A DNA stretch of 64,000 bases, from assembly GCF_006065315.1 (NCBI RefSeq), contig NZ_CP040749.1, forward strand, positions 930,001 to 994,000. The letters are read 5' to 3'. The stretch comes from Aureibaculum algae. Lineage in GTDB: Bacteria; Bacteroidota; Bacteroidia; Flavobacteriales; Flavobacteriaceae. The notes beneath the pieces are model-generated. The model saw only the letters and a list, made by a program, of their open reading frames with translations. It did not search any database and was not told the origin of the DNA. Below are positions 9,698-18,191 of the stretch, piece after piece. Both the position numbers and the translations under genes were made by a program. Each line of letters opens with the position of its first letter. The stretch's first letter is position 1.

Positions 9698-11569
9698 ATG
9701 AGTACTGAATTTGAAAATCTTGCTTTTGATTTACCCAAAAATCAATCTAGTGTAATTAAGGTAATTGGTGTTGGTGGTGGTGGTAGTAACGCCGTTAATC
9801 ACATGTTTAAAAAAGGTGTTGCTGGTATAGATTTTGTGGTTTGTAACACAGACGAACAAGCGTTGCATAACAGTCCTGTTACTAATAAAATACAATTAGG
9901 TGTTTCTTTAACGGAAGGTTTAGGAGCTGGGGCTAATCCAGAAGTTGGTGAAGAAGCAGCTATTGAAAGTATAGAAGAGATTAAGGCAATGCTTAGCACT
10001 CGTGCAAAAATGGTTTTTATAACTGTTGGTATGGGTGGGGGAACTGGTACTGGAGCAGCTCCTATTATTGCTAAGGTTGCAAAAGAAATGGATTTACTTA
10101 CTGTTGGGATAGTAACGATACCTTTTTCTTTTGAAGGAAAAATGCGAAATGAACAGGCTCAAAGAGGGATTGAAAAATTGAGCAAACACATTGATTCATT
10201 GGTTGTTATTAATAACAATAAATTAAGAGAAGTATATGGTAATTTAGGCTTTAAAGCGGGGTTCTCTAAAGCGGATGAAGTATTGTCTACTGCAGCAATG
10301 GGTATTGCAGAGGTAATTACACATCATTACACACAAAATATAGATTTAAAAGATGCTAAAACAGTGCTTTCTAATAGTGGTACTGCCATTATGGGTTCTG
10401 CCATAGCAACAGGTCAAAATAGAGCTCAAGAGGCTATTACAAAAGCGTTAGATTCACCATTATTAAATGACAATAAAATTACTGGAGCTAAAAACGTTTT
10501 ATTATTAATTGTATCTGGAACTACAGAAATTACAATTGATGAAATTGGTGAGATTAACGATTATATTCAGAGTGAAGCGAAGAGTAATGTTGATATTATA
10601 ATGGGTGTTGGTGAAGATATTGAATTAGGAGAGTCAATAGCAGTAACAATTATTGCAACGGGTTTTAATAAGGAGCAACAGATGGAAATTTCGCATACTG
10701 AGGCTCCAAAAATTGTTCATGATTTAGAGCCTGCTAAAGGCCTTAATGAGCCTATTGCGAAACCAAATCCATCACAGCCTATTGTAAAGCATACATTAGA
10801 GATAGAGAAAGAAGAAGTTGAGGTTAAGCCAAAGATTACAAATCAAACTCAAACCCCACGAACTATTAATGAAATAGATGTTGTTTATGAAGAAGTTAAT
10901 GGTGATGATACGTTAGATGATTTTGTAATAAATCAGGTTACTTCAATGGAAGAGGTTAAAGAAGTGGTTCAAGAAACACAAGGAATGCTTTCTTTTGATT
11001 TACCATTGACTCCAAAAAAGAAAGTGGAGCCGTTAGAAACTGAAGAAGTTGTAAAACATGCATTGTCAGCTTCAAGTATTAGAGATATAGAAGTTATAGA
11101 TCCTGAATTTATTGAGCCAACCATCACTTTTGATGGTAAAATAAAGCATGGGTTGGAAAACTTTATGGAAGATGAAGTGAAGCAAAATAGAAAACCAATT
11201 TCGGAAGAAGTTAAGGATCAAGAATTAGCTTTTAATATAAGAGTTGAAAAGAAAGATGTTGAAAAAAAGATGTTGAGCTCAGATGAAGAAGAATCTCCCT
11301 TAAGTCTTACCATTGAAGAATTACAGAAAAGAGCAGATGATAGAAGAAGAAAAATGAAAAATTTTAATTACAGGTTTACCAATAGACCAAGTAATAATGA
11401 TGAATATCAAAGTAAACCAGCCTATAAGAGGATGGGCGTAGATTTAGATGATGTAGAACCATCATCAGAGCCTACAGAAAGTAAATCTAGAATATCATTA
11501 AGTTCAGATGAGAATGATGATATTCAGTTACGTTCTAATAATTCATATTTGCATGATAATGTGGATTGA
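9698..11569 (+). CDS. ftsZ: cell division protein FtsZ with long C-terminal extension
   Basis: Tubulin-like GTPase that forms the Z ring. The N-terminal GVGGGGSNAVNHM motif and the tubulin signature GGGTGTGAAP (about residues 113-122) are intact. The globular GTPase part ends near residue 330. The remaining 290 or so residues are acidic, rich in E, K, S and D, and look disordered, giving 623 residues compared with about 380 in E. coli. A conserved-looking patch near residue 568 (KPAYKRMGVDL) may be the peptide that binds FtsA. The 69-base gap to ftsA is AT-rich and holds a weak hairpin (9636-9654). The gene ends the dcw operon and is followed by a terminator. Confidence 0.96.
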   Translation: MSTEFENLAFDLPKNQSSVIKVIGVGGGGSNAVNHMFKKGVAGIDFVVCNTDEQALHNSPVTNKIQLGVSLTEGLGAGANPEVGEEAAIESIEEIKAMLSTRAKMVFITVGMGGGTGTGAAPIIAKVAKEMDLLTVGIVTIPFSFEGKMRNEQAQRGIEKLSKHIDSLVVINNNKLREVYGNLGFKAGFSKADEVLSTAAMGIAEVITHHYTQNIDLKDAKTVLSNSGTAIMGSAIATGQNRAQEAITKALDSPLLNDNKITGAKNVLLLIVSGTTEITIDEIGEINDYIQSEAKSNVDIIMGVGEDIELGESIAVTIIATGFNKEQQMEISHTEAPKIVHDLEPAKGLNEPIAKPNPSQPIVKHTLEIEKEEVEVKPKITNQTQTPRTINEIDVVYEEVNGDDTLDDFVINQVTSMEEVKEVVQETQGMLSFDLPLTPKKKVEPLETEEVVKHALSASSIRDIEVIDPEFIEPTITFDGKIKHGLENFMEDEVKQNRKPISEEVKDQELAFNIRVEKKDVEKKMLSSDEEESPLSLTIEELQKRADDRRRKMKNFNYRFTNRPSNNDEYQSKPAYKRMGVDLDDVEPSSEPTESKSRISLSSDENDDIQLRSNNSYLHDNVD

Positions 11570-11590
11570 TTAGTATTTAGTTTTGTTTGT

Positions 11591-11629
11591 AAAACCCAAA
11601 ACGATGTTTATCATTGTTTTGGGTTTTTT
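11591..11629 (+). terminator. Rho-independent terminator after ftsZ
   Basis: A 16-bp stem (11591-11606 pairing with 11612-11627, one G-T wobble) around a five-base loop, running into a T-rich tract. It starts 21 bases after the ftsZ stop and should end the dcw transcript. Confidence 0.9.
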
Positions 11630-11709
11630 ATTTTCGTCATTTGGTTAAATCTTTCTGTGTTAGGTACAAATTAAAGTTTTAATTCGATGTAATATTAATC
11701 GCTGTTTTC

Positions 11710-11717
11710 TATCTTTG
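11710..11717 (+). promoter_or_regulatory. candidate -7 box of the YqeY-domain gene
   Basis: TATCTTTG matches the Bacteroidota -7 consensus TAnnTTTG and lies 18 bases before the ATG at 11736. No convincing -33 TTG/TTTG was seen at the expected spacing. Confidence 0.6.
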
Positions 11718-11735
11718 CAGATATAAATTAAAAAA

Positions 11736-12185
11736 ATGAGTTTACAAGATAAAGTAATGGGAAAGCTTAAAGAGGCTATGAAGGCAAAAGATACTGTTGC
11801 CTTAGAATCTTTAAGAGCTATAAAATCCGCGATATTAATAGCTCAAACGGAATCAGGAGCTAAGCAAGAGTTGACAGAAGATGAAGAGTTGAAATTAGTG
11901 CAAAAATTAGTGAAGCAACGAAAAGATAGTGCCACACTTTATCAAGAACAAGGAAGAGCAGATTTAGCAGATCCTGAATTGGCACAAGTTGCTGTAATTG
12001 AGAAATTTTTACCAGAACAAATGAGCGAAGAAGAACTTCAAAAGGTTGTTGCTGGCATTGTTGAAAAAGTAGGAGCTACTTCAATGAAAGATATGGGCAA
12101 GGTAATGGGAATGGTTTCAAAAGAGTTAGCAGGTAAAGCAGATGGTAAAGCAATTTCTAATGTTGTAAAGAGTTTATTAAGTTAA
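11736..12185 (+). CDS. GatB/YqeY domain-containing protein
   Basis: A 149-residue single-domain protein of the YqeY family, which is related to the C-terminal tRNA-binding domain of the amidotransferase subunit GatB. Typical features are the opening LQDKVMGKLKEAMKAKD, the segment KQRKDSATLYQEQGRADLA and the C-terminal GKADGKAISNVVKSLL. The exact cellular role of free-standing YqeY proteins is not established; a link to tRNA or translation is inferred from the domain and, here, from the tRNA gene that follows 22 bases after the stop. The gene has its own promoter-like box and is bounded by terminators on both sides. Confidence 0.9.
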   Translation: MSLQDKVMGKLKEAMKAKDTVALESLRAIKSAILIAQTESGAKQELTEDEELKLVQKLVKQRKDSATLYQEQGRADLADPELAQVAVIEKFLPEQMSEEELQKVVAGIVEKVGATSMKDMGKVMGMVSKELAGKADGKAISNVVKSLLS

Positions 12186-12207
12186 AATAGAATAGAACAA
12201 TAATAAC

Positions 12208-12281
12208 GGCCTCGTAGTTCAACTGAATAGAATATCAGATTTCGGCTCTGAGGGTTACAGGTTTGAATCCTGTCGAGGTCA
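12208..12281 (+). tRNA. tRNA-Arg (anticodon TCG)
   Basis: A full cloverleaf can be folded by hand: acceptor stem 12208-12214 with 12274-12280 (one G-T pair), D stem 12217-12220 with 12230-12233, anticodon stem 12235-12239 with 12247-12251, T stem 12257-12261 with 12269-12273 and T loop TTTGAAT. The seven-base anticodon loop places TCG at 12242-12244, reading CGA arginine codons. The discriminator base is A at 12281 and CCA is not encoded. Confidence 0.93.
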
Positions 12282-12290
12282 CGAATAAAT

Positions 12291-12350
12291 AAAAAATCCA
12301 AATGGTAAATCAAGCTCGCTTGAATTTACGAGTTTGGATTTTTTATTTTC
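12291..12350 (+). terminator. strong terminator after tRNA-Arg
   Basis: A long hairpin: outer stem 12291-12302 with 12333-12344 (12 bp) and inner stem 12305-12315 with 12318-12329 (one bulged A), followed by a T-rich tract. It ends the YqeY-tRNA unit. Confidence 0.9.
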
Positions 12351-12566
12351 AATCCAGAACCGTTGGGAGAAGCTTTGTCAGGATGACCGAAGGTAATCCT
12401 ATATAATAGCATAAACTATGTGTTTTGTCATTGTGTTATTGTTCAATCCATGGGTAGGAGGGTTTCAGTTAGGACTGCCTAAGCCACTCCTTTAGAGTTT
12501 AAATTTCATTGAAAAGACTCCCTATATTTTATGAGGTAACTCCCTTGTGATTTTAAGAATGGTCTT
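12351..12566. other. gene-free spacer between tRNA terminator and minus-strand sulfatase
   Basis: No ORF of useful length is visible. The only structure noticed is an imperfect hairpin centred near 12474: TTAGG at 12469-12473 pairs with CCTAA at 12478-12482, with AGGAG at 12456-12460 able to pair with CTCCT at 12487-12491. It could be part of the end signal of the converging sulfatase transcript, but it lacks a clear T-tract. Confidence 0.4.
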
Positions 12567-14201
12567 TTATTCTTTATTTAAAATATCTTTTACTGACATT
12601 TCATTATCTTTTTGATCAACGATTGAACCAAAATCTTTATCAGTTATTACTCTAAATTCGTCCAATGACTTATTGTTTTCATACTTTTTCATTAAACCTG
12701 TTAGTTGTATTTTTAAATCGGAAATAGTATTTGAGTAGGCCTCGTCATTTATAATGTTATTCATTTGTTGAGGGTCTTTTTCTAAATCGTACAATTCCCA
12801 AAGATCTATATTGTAATAAAAATGTGCTAAAGTATAATTTTGAGTTCTTATACCGTAATGTGGTTGAACATGATGCCAATACGGAAATTCATAATAATGA
12901 TAATACATAGCCTGTTGCCAATCTTTCGGTGTATTACCCATCAAAATAGATTTGAAACTTTTACCTTGCATTTTTTGTTCGGTATTAATATTTGCTAAAT
13001 CTAATAATGTTGGAGCAAAATCAATATTTGTTATAATATCTTCATTTATAGTTTTTGATTTAACTTTTTTAGGATATTTAACTATAAATGGCATTCGCAA
13101 TGATTCTTCATAAATAAAACGCTTGTCAAAAAAGCCATGGTCACCTAGGTAAAAACCTTGATCTGAAGTCAAAACAATAATTGTATTTTCTGTTAAATTA
13201 TTTTCGTCTAAATAGTCTAATATTCGTCCAACATTATCATCAACGGATTTTACACAGGCCAAATAATCTTTAATATAGGTCTGGTAACGCCATTTTTTAC
13301 CTTCATGTGCCGACATTCCTTTCGGTTGAACTATTTCTTCTTTTTTTGCCCCATAAAAGGCCCAAGCAAGTTTTTCTTTACCTGTTAAATTTTTAGGTTC
13401 AACGTATTTCATATCTCTTCGTGAGAAATAATCCATGGTCATTTCAGTATCACCAGCCGTTTTCTCACGCCCTTTATAATCGTCATCAAAGGTAGCTGGG
13501 TAGGGCATTTCAATATCTTCCCATAGTTGTTCGTATTTAGATTCTGGTTGCCAAGATCGGTGTGGTGCTTTGTATTGTAAAAGCATCATAAAAGGAGCTT
13601 CTTTTTTTCTCCCTGATTCGAGCCAGTTTATGGCAAAGTCAGTGCTTAAGTTGGTTGCATAACCTTTTTCTTTGATGTCTTTACCATTTTCATTATAAAT
13701 AGGATCCCAATAATTACCTTGCTGACCCGCTGAATTATGATATTTATAATCATCAAACCCTTGTGGTTCAGTTCCTAAATGCCACTTGCCAAATAAGCTT
13801 GTTTGGTATCCGTTTTTTTGAAATTCTTGTGGAAACGTCCATTGACTTTTATCAAATTTACCACCACTTTCATTTTTATAATAGCCATTTTTATTGCTGT
13901 AATTACCTGTTAAAATTGAGGCACGTGATGGGCCGCAAATAGCATTTGTGCATAAGACGTCTTGAAATAACATACCTTCGTCGGCAAGTCTATCTATATT
14001 TGGTGTAGGAGCAATGTCTTTATAAATTCCACCGTAAGCACTAATGGCTTGTGTGGTTAAATCATCTGCCATGATGTAGATGATATTTGGTTGAATGCTC
14101 TCAAGCTCTTTCGTTTCATTTACAGCTTGAGTTTTATTCGCTTCTTTACAAGAAGTCATCATGATTAAACAAACAAATAATATCTTAATCGCTTTTAGCA
14201 T
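12567..14201 (-). CDS. family S1 sulfatase, lipoprotein
   Basis: A formylglycine-dependent sulfatase that would hydrolyse a sulfate ester on a glycan outside the cytoplasm. The N-terminus is a lipoprotein signal peptide with lipobox MTSC (Cys18). The metal-binding start NIIYIMADDL and the maturation motif CGPSR (Cys89 becoming formylglycine) are intact, as are the KWHLG segment and the C-terminal DQGFYLGDHG. The ADDLTTQAISAYGG start resembles GlcNAc/galactose-6-sulfatase-like S1_11 proteins, but that subfamily call is tentative. It is transcribed opposite to the main locus and lacks the shared 21-bp repeat, so its control may differ. Confidence 0.92.
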   Translation of the reverse strand: MLKAIKILFVCLIMMTSCKEANKTQAVNETKELESIQPNIIYIMADDLTTQAISAYGGIYKDIAPTPNIDRLADEGMLFQDVLCTNAICGPSRASILTGNYSNKNGYYKNESGGKFDKSQWTFPQEFQKNGYQTSLFGKWHLGTEPQGFDDYKYHNSAGQQGNYWDPIYNENGKDIKEKGYATNLSTDFAINWLESGRKKEAPFMMLLQYKAPHRSWQPESKYEQLWEDIEMPYPATFDDDYKGREKTAGDTEMTMDYFSRRDMKYVEPKNLTGKEKLAWAFYGAKKEEIVQPKGMSAHEGKKWRYQTYIKDYLACVKSVDDNVGRILDYLDENNLTENTIIVLTSDQGFYLGDHGFFDKRFIYEESLRMPFIVKYPKKVKSKTINEDIITNIDFAPTLLDLANINTEQKMQGKSFKSILMGNTPKDWQQAMYYHYYEFPYWHHVQPHYGIRTQNYTLAHFYYNIDLWELYDLEKDPQQMNNIINDEAYSNTISDLKIQLTGLMKKYENNKSLDEFRVITDKDFGSIVDQKDNEMSVKDILNKE

Positions 14202-14529
14202 TTGACTTTTTTTTTATTAGGATTGTTTATGTTTTATTATCGCTCTCTATATTATATCTATTCAGATTACAAATAGGTTTAACACGTAATTTGTACTGTA
14301 GTAATTTTCAGAAGAGGCTAAACAAAGTTATGAATTAATGAGCAACAGCACCATTACTTTCAACCTTAAAAATGGCTTTCTTTATTATAAAGTAATTCAA
14401 TTATGAAGAACTATTTATTTCATTTCAATGTGATGTGTTAATTATCGGCTTAAATATAGTATTAACTTGTAATGATATTTCAGGACTAGACACACTAAAG
14501 AGATTGGGTTAAGGTCATAAACAATTTGT
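14202..14529. other. spacer upstream of the minus-strand sulfatase, with candidate promoter
   Basis: A 328-base region with no supported gene. On the minus strand, TAACTTTG (plus positions 14323-14330) matches the -7 consensus TAnnTTTG and lies about 120 bases before the sulfatase start at 14201. No -33 element, no terminator for galK and no copy of the GGTAAAAT repeat were found. Confidence 0.45.
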
Positions 14530-15669
14530 TCACGCAGTCTTAATACTAGTTCCTTCACTAGGCATGGCTTCAAAAGCCGTGAGTTTAATTTTGTATTTGT
14601 CAAAATAAGCTTTTGAAGCTTCTTTGATAAAAGAGGCTACAGCATCTTGATGAATAATATTTATCGTGCATCCACCAAAACCACCACCCATCATTCGGGC
14701 TCCAATAACTTCGTCATAATTTCTAGAAAAATCAACTAGGAAATCTAATTCAGGACAACTCACTTCATATAAATTCTGTAAGCCTTCATGCGTTTTATAC
14801 ATATTTTCACCGAGCTTATGTAAAAGTGATTTTTTTAATGCTGCTACAGTGTTTAAGACACGTTCTTTTTCTTCAACTACATAGGTACATCTTTTGAAAA
14901 TAACCTCAGAAAGTTCGTTTTTAAACTCGTTTAGCATAGTGCTAGAAACATCACGTAAAGAATGAACGTCTGGATATCTTTTCTTAATAATTTTTACACC
15001 TTCTTCACATTGACTTCTTCTAACATTATATTCTCCAGAAGCCAAATTATGTGACACATTTGTATTTAATAGCAAGATTTTAAAGGGTTCTATTTTAATA
15101 GGGACATATTCAAAATCTAAAGATTGACAATCGAGAAGAATCACATGGTCTTTCTTGCTCATAACAGATGCAAATTGATCCATTATACCACATTTGGTTC
15201 CTACATAATTATGCTCTGCACGTTGAGACAATTCTACAATGGTTAGTTTTGATAACTTCAAATCAAACAATTCATTCAAGCCAAAAGCCAACCCACATTC
15301 TAAAGCTGCTGATGAACTTATTCCTGAACCAACTGGAATATCACTATCTAATACGCAGTCGAACCCTTGTAATTGATCAGAAAGTTGTTGTATTTCGTAA
15401 ATAACACCCAAGACATAATTTTCCCATTGTTTTTCACTTTTTGCTACTGAATCTAATTCAAAGCTAAAGCCCGTATTGAAGTTATTACTATGAATGTTAC
15501 ACGTGTTTAAACTTCCGTTTTTATTAAATTTAAATTGAATTTTTTTATCAATAGCTGTGGGTAAAACAAAGCCATGATTATAGTCTGTGTGTTCTCCAAT
15601 AATATTTATTCTTCCAGGAGAATCTATAATTAAATCCCAATTGCTTGCATTAAATTCTATTTCTTTCAT
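14530..15669 (-). CDS. galK: galactokinase
   Basis: Cytoplasmic GHMP kinase that phosphorylates alpha-D-galactose to galactose-1-phosphate in the Leloir pathway. The galactokinase signature GRINIIGEHTDYNHGFVLP is at residues 19-37, the ATP-binding motif PVGSGISSSAALE near residue 113, and the C-terminal GHMP glycine motif MMGGGFGGCT near residue 330. The length (379 residues) is normal. It lies 78 bases downstream of galT on the same strand, so galT-galK is probably one transcript. Its role here is most likely to take up the galactose released from the algal galactan. No galE is in the window. Confidence 0.96.
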   Translation of the reverse strand: MKEIEFNASNWDLIIDSPGRINIIGEHTDYNHGFVLPTAIDKKIQFKFNKNGSLNTCNIHSNNFNTGFSFELDSVAKSEKQWENYVLGVIYEIQQLSDQLQGFDCVLDSDIPVGSGISSSAALECGLAFGLNELFDLKLSKLTIVELSQRAEHNYVGTKCGIMDQFASVMSKKDHVILLDCQSLDFEYVPIKIEPFKILLLNTNVSHNLASGEYNVRRSQCEEGVKIIKKRYPDVHSLRDVSSTMLNEFKNELSEVIFKRCTYVVEEKERVLNTVAALKKSLLHKLGENMYKTHEGLQNLYEVSCPELDFLVDFSRNYDEVIGARMMGGGFGGCTINIIHQDAVASFIKEASKAYFDKYKIKLTAFEAMPSEGTSIKTA

Positions 15670-15747
15670 ATCCTTGAATGAAGTTTAAGTGTTTACTATT
15701 TGGTTCTATATGTATAATTAAATGCAAAATTTTGAAAATGAATCCCT

Positions 15748-16764
15748 TCATAATGACTTTAATTTTTCAGCCGCTGATTCAGCCGTAATGTCACGTTGAG
15801 CCATGGCAAACATTTCATAACCAACCATGAATTTTTTTACCGTAGCAGATCTTAATAATGGAGGATAAAAGCTCATATGCCAATGCCATTCTTTATAATT
15901 GGATCCGTCTGTCGGTGCTTGATGTATTCCAGAAGAATATGGAAAAGACGTGTCAAAAAGAGCATCGTATTTCTGCGTAAGTGTTTTTAATTGCTCTGCA
16001 AAATCAACTTTTTCTTTATCAGTTAACCCTAATATATTTGCCATTTTCCGTTTAGGTACAATCATAGCTTCGTAAGGCCAAACGGCCCAAAAAGGAATTA
16101 GAGTTACAAAACTTTTATTTTGCGATATCACTCTAATATCTTCATTTAATTCTTGCTCTATATAATCTTCTAATAATCCCGAACCCGTTTTTTCTAAATA
16201 GTTCTTTTGTGAATTTGTCTTTTTTTCAACCTCAGTGGGTATCGAATGTTGTGCCCATACTTGCCCATGCGGATGCGGATTGCTACATCCCATAATGGCA
16301 CCTTTATTTTCAAATATTTGCACATAGTTTATGTCTTTGGTATTCCCTAGTTCGGTAAACTCGTTTTGCCAAGTTTCAACTACGTTAACCAAATCAGCTA
16401 TTTCCATATCTGGAATAGTTAGTGAATGATTCGGGGAAAAACAGATTACTTTAGAAATTCCTTTTTCGCCTTCCGCAAGAAGTAACCCTTCTTTATATTC
16501 GAATAGAGGAGTGTCTTCTAGAAGAGCTCCAAAATCATTTTTAAAAACAAAGGTGCTTTTATAATCTGGATTATCTTCACCACCAATTCTGGTATTGGTA
16601 GGACACAGATAGCATTCAGGGTCATAAATTATCGCCTGTTTTTTAGAAGAAGATTCTGTTTTGCCTTGCCATGGTCTTTTGGTTCTGTGTGGAGAAACTA
16701 ACACCCATTCTCCAGTTAAAATATTATAACGACGATGCGGATGTGTTTTTAATTGTGATGACAT
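15748..16764 (-). CDS. galT: galactose-1-phosphate uridylyltransferase
   Basis: Leloir enzyme that exchanges UMP between UDP-glucose and galactose-1-phosphate. The active-site motif NPHPHGQ is at residues 163-168, with His166 the expected nucleophile, and CYLC (Cys51 and Cys54) matches the zinc-binding pair of the family. The length is 338 residues. It is the first gene of the minus-strand galT-galK unit and diverges from the AraC-type regulator. The 350-base spacer holds a 21-bp-period GGTAATAT repeat facing galT, which suggests control by the neighbouring regulator. Confidence 0.96.
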   Translation of the reverse strand: MSSQLKTHPHRRYNILTGEWVLVSPHRTKRPWQGKTESSSKKQAIIYDPECYLCPTNTRIGGEDNPDYKSTFVFKNDFGALLEDTPLFEYKEGLLLAEGEKGISKVICFSPNHSLTIPDMEIADLVNVVETWQNEFTELGNTKDINYVQIFENKGAIMGCSNPHPHGQVWAQHSIPTEVEKKTNSQKNYLEKTGSGLLEDYIEQELNEDIRVISQNKSFVTLIPFWAVWPYEAMIVPKRKMANILGLTDKEKVDFAEQLKTLTQKYDALFDTSFPYSSGIHQAPTDGSNYKEWHWHMSFYPPLLRSATVKKFMVGYEMFAMAQRDITAESAAEKLKSL

Positions 16765-16982
16765 ATTTCTATCTTGTTAAATTGTTTTACTTTTAATAGT
16801 ACTCAAGTCTATAATAAACTGCAATATAAAAGTACAAAAAATGCTAATTCCTCCTCTAAATGGATAGCATTAAAACCATTTGTACAAAAATAAATAATAT
16901 AAAATTGAAAATCAGATATTCTTGATTAATGTAAACTTTTTTAGCTGTCATATTTATTATTCAGATAATACTAATAGTATTA

Positions 16983-17048
16983 CAAAATTATCGAAAGTTG
17001 GTAATATTAAGCTAGGCAGATATTACCATATAATTATTTAATATTACC
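16983..17048 (-). promoter_or_regulatory. candidate galT-galK promoter with 21-bp tandem GGTAATAT half-sites
   Basis: Read on the minus strand, GGTAATAT occurs at 17048-17041 and again at 17027-17020, exactly 21 bp apart. A consensus -7 box, TAATTTTG, begins 37 bp after the start of the second copy (plus positions 16983-16990). A third copy on the plus strand (17000-17007) forms an inverted pair with the second. The layout matches the operators of the main locus within one base, so control by an AraC-type protein is inferred. Confidence 0.6.
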
Positions 17049-17100
17049 TCTTTCTAAGATTGCCATATGTTAATTATAGTATATTGATATGTAATTTTGT

Positions 17101-17108
17101 TATATTTG
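17101..17108 (+). promoter_or_regulatory. -7 box of the AraC-type regulator, close to its ATG
   Basis: TATATTTG fits TAnnTTTG exactly and ends only six bases before the ATG at 17115. If used, transcription would begin at or within a few bases of the start codon, giving a leaderless or nearly leaderless mRNA. Confidence 0.55.
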
Positions 17109-17114
17109 TTTACA

Positions 17115-17972
17115 ATGAAACTCGTAATTAAAAATACTGAAACACTCGTTCATAAGCGATTGAACATCCTTAAAAAGGAAGTTGCTTGCTTAGAAGCTGC
17201 ATGGCATTACCATTCGCAATACGAGCTTTTATATATATCTAAAAGTAATGGAATTCGATTTGTTGGAGATAGTGTTTCCAATTTTTCAGCAGGAGATTTA
17301 GTGTTGGTTGGTCCCTATTTACCTCATTTATGGAGAAATGATGCTTCATATTACAGTGGTGAAAGAACGAACAGAGTGAAAACGATTATAACAAAGTTTA
17401 ATAAAGATTTTATTGGCGAAGGCACTTTTAATAATCCTAATTTTTCAAAAATTAATAAAATGTTAGAGGAGTCGAAATATGGAATATGTTTCGATAATAG
17501 CGTCAGTAAAAAACTGCATGATCAACTAATAAAACTTGCTGATTTATCAATTACAGAGCAAAGTATAAAGCTATTAGATATTTTACATCAGCTATCAATA
17601 ACAAACAGTAAAGTTGTGTTGTCTTCTTCTGATATGCGACAATATACATCTGAAAATTCTGACAAGCTGGATCTTGTTTTAAAGTTTATATCTGATAATT
17701 ATTCGAGTCATATTACTTTAAATGACATTGCCGATGTGGCATGCATGACTACAAACTCTTTTTGTCGTTTTTTTAAAAAAATGACAAACAAATCATTTAC
17801 TCAGTTTTTAAACGAAGTACGTATACGTCATGCTTCTCGATTACTTGTGCAAAATAATATACCAATTTCTGAGGCGTGTTATCTTGTCGGGTATAATTCT
17901 GTAACAAATTTTCATAAACAGTTTAAACAAATTATGAATTGTACTCCAAAGGGATATCGCAAAACAATTTAG
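17115..17972 (+). CDS. AraC-family transcriptional regulator
   Basis: A 285-residue regulator with an N-terminal cupin-like sensor (residues about 10-120, with WHYHSQYELLYI and PHLWRN) and a C-terminal AraC DNA-binding domain of two helix-turn-helix units (residues about 185-283, with HITLNDIADVACM and the closing GYNSVTNFHKQFKQIMNCTPKGYR). The frame is open from a TTG at 17097, but the ATG at 17115 is preferred. It lies between galT-galK and the first susC, so it is a prime candidate to bind the 21-bp-period repeats in front of both. The inducer is not evident from the sequence. Confidence 0.92.
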   Translation: MKLVIKNTETLVHKRLNILKKEVACLEAAWHYHSQYELLYISKSNGIRFVGDSVSNFSAGDLVLVGPYLPHLWRNDASYYSGERTNRVKTIITKFNKDFIGEGTFNNPNFSKINKMLEESKYGICFDNSVSKKLHDQLIKLADLSITEQSIKLLDILHQLSITNSKVVLSSSDMRQYTSENSDKLDLVLKFISDNYSSHITLNDIADVACMTTNSFCRFFKKMTNKSFTQFLNEVRIRHASRLLVQNNIPISEACYLVGYNSVTNFHKQFKQIMNCTPKGYRKTI

Positions 17973-18008
17973 CTCTTCAATAGTTTTTATTTTCTAAAAG
18001 CCTCATGG

Positions 18009-18073
18009 GGTAAAATAATGTAATTTTTAGGTAAATGCCATTATTTTCTCCACAAAACATTTGTCTTACTTTG
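18009..18073 (+). promoter_or_regulatory. operator/promoter A upstream of the first susC
   Basis: Direct repeat GGTAAAAT (18009) and GGTAAATG (18030), 21 bp apart, followed by a -7-like box TTACTTTG starting at 18066, 36 bp after the second half-site. No -33 TTTG lies at the usual distance, as expected for an activator-dependent promoter. The leader to susC would be about 110 bases. Confidence 0.7.
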
Positions 18074-18191
18074 TATTCACTAAAGTGCTAATAGGCTAAT
18101 AATGTATTTAATAAAGAAAATATAAAAGACTTATAAGTACTACAGATTTAATCGAAAATTTAATTTACTCATTCTAACTTAACTCAATTTT

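Larger units (their letters stand above)
16765..17114. other. divergent regulatory region between galT and the AraC-type gene
   Basis: No gene is visible in these 350 AT-rich bases. They hold the operator-like repeats described at 16983-17048 and the -7 box of the regulator at 17101-17108. A further minus-strand TAnnTTTG-like box (TATTTTTG, plus positions 16885-16892) lies 121 bases before galT and could be a second galT promoter. Confidence 0.6.

Noticed and set aside
12208..12281. tRNA-Arg as the attachment site of an integrated element carrying the locus
   Set aside because: No integrase gene and no second copy of the tRNA 3' end were seen; the tRNA has its own terminator and the next genes look like ordinary chromosome.
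15168..15404. plus-strand frame of 78 codons inside galK
   Set aside because: It lies antisense within a well-supported galactokinase gene and its product has no recognisable feature; a shadow frame.
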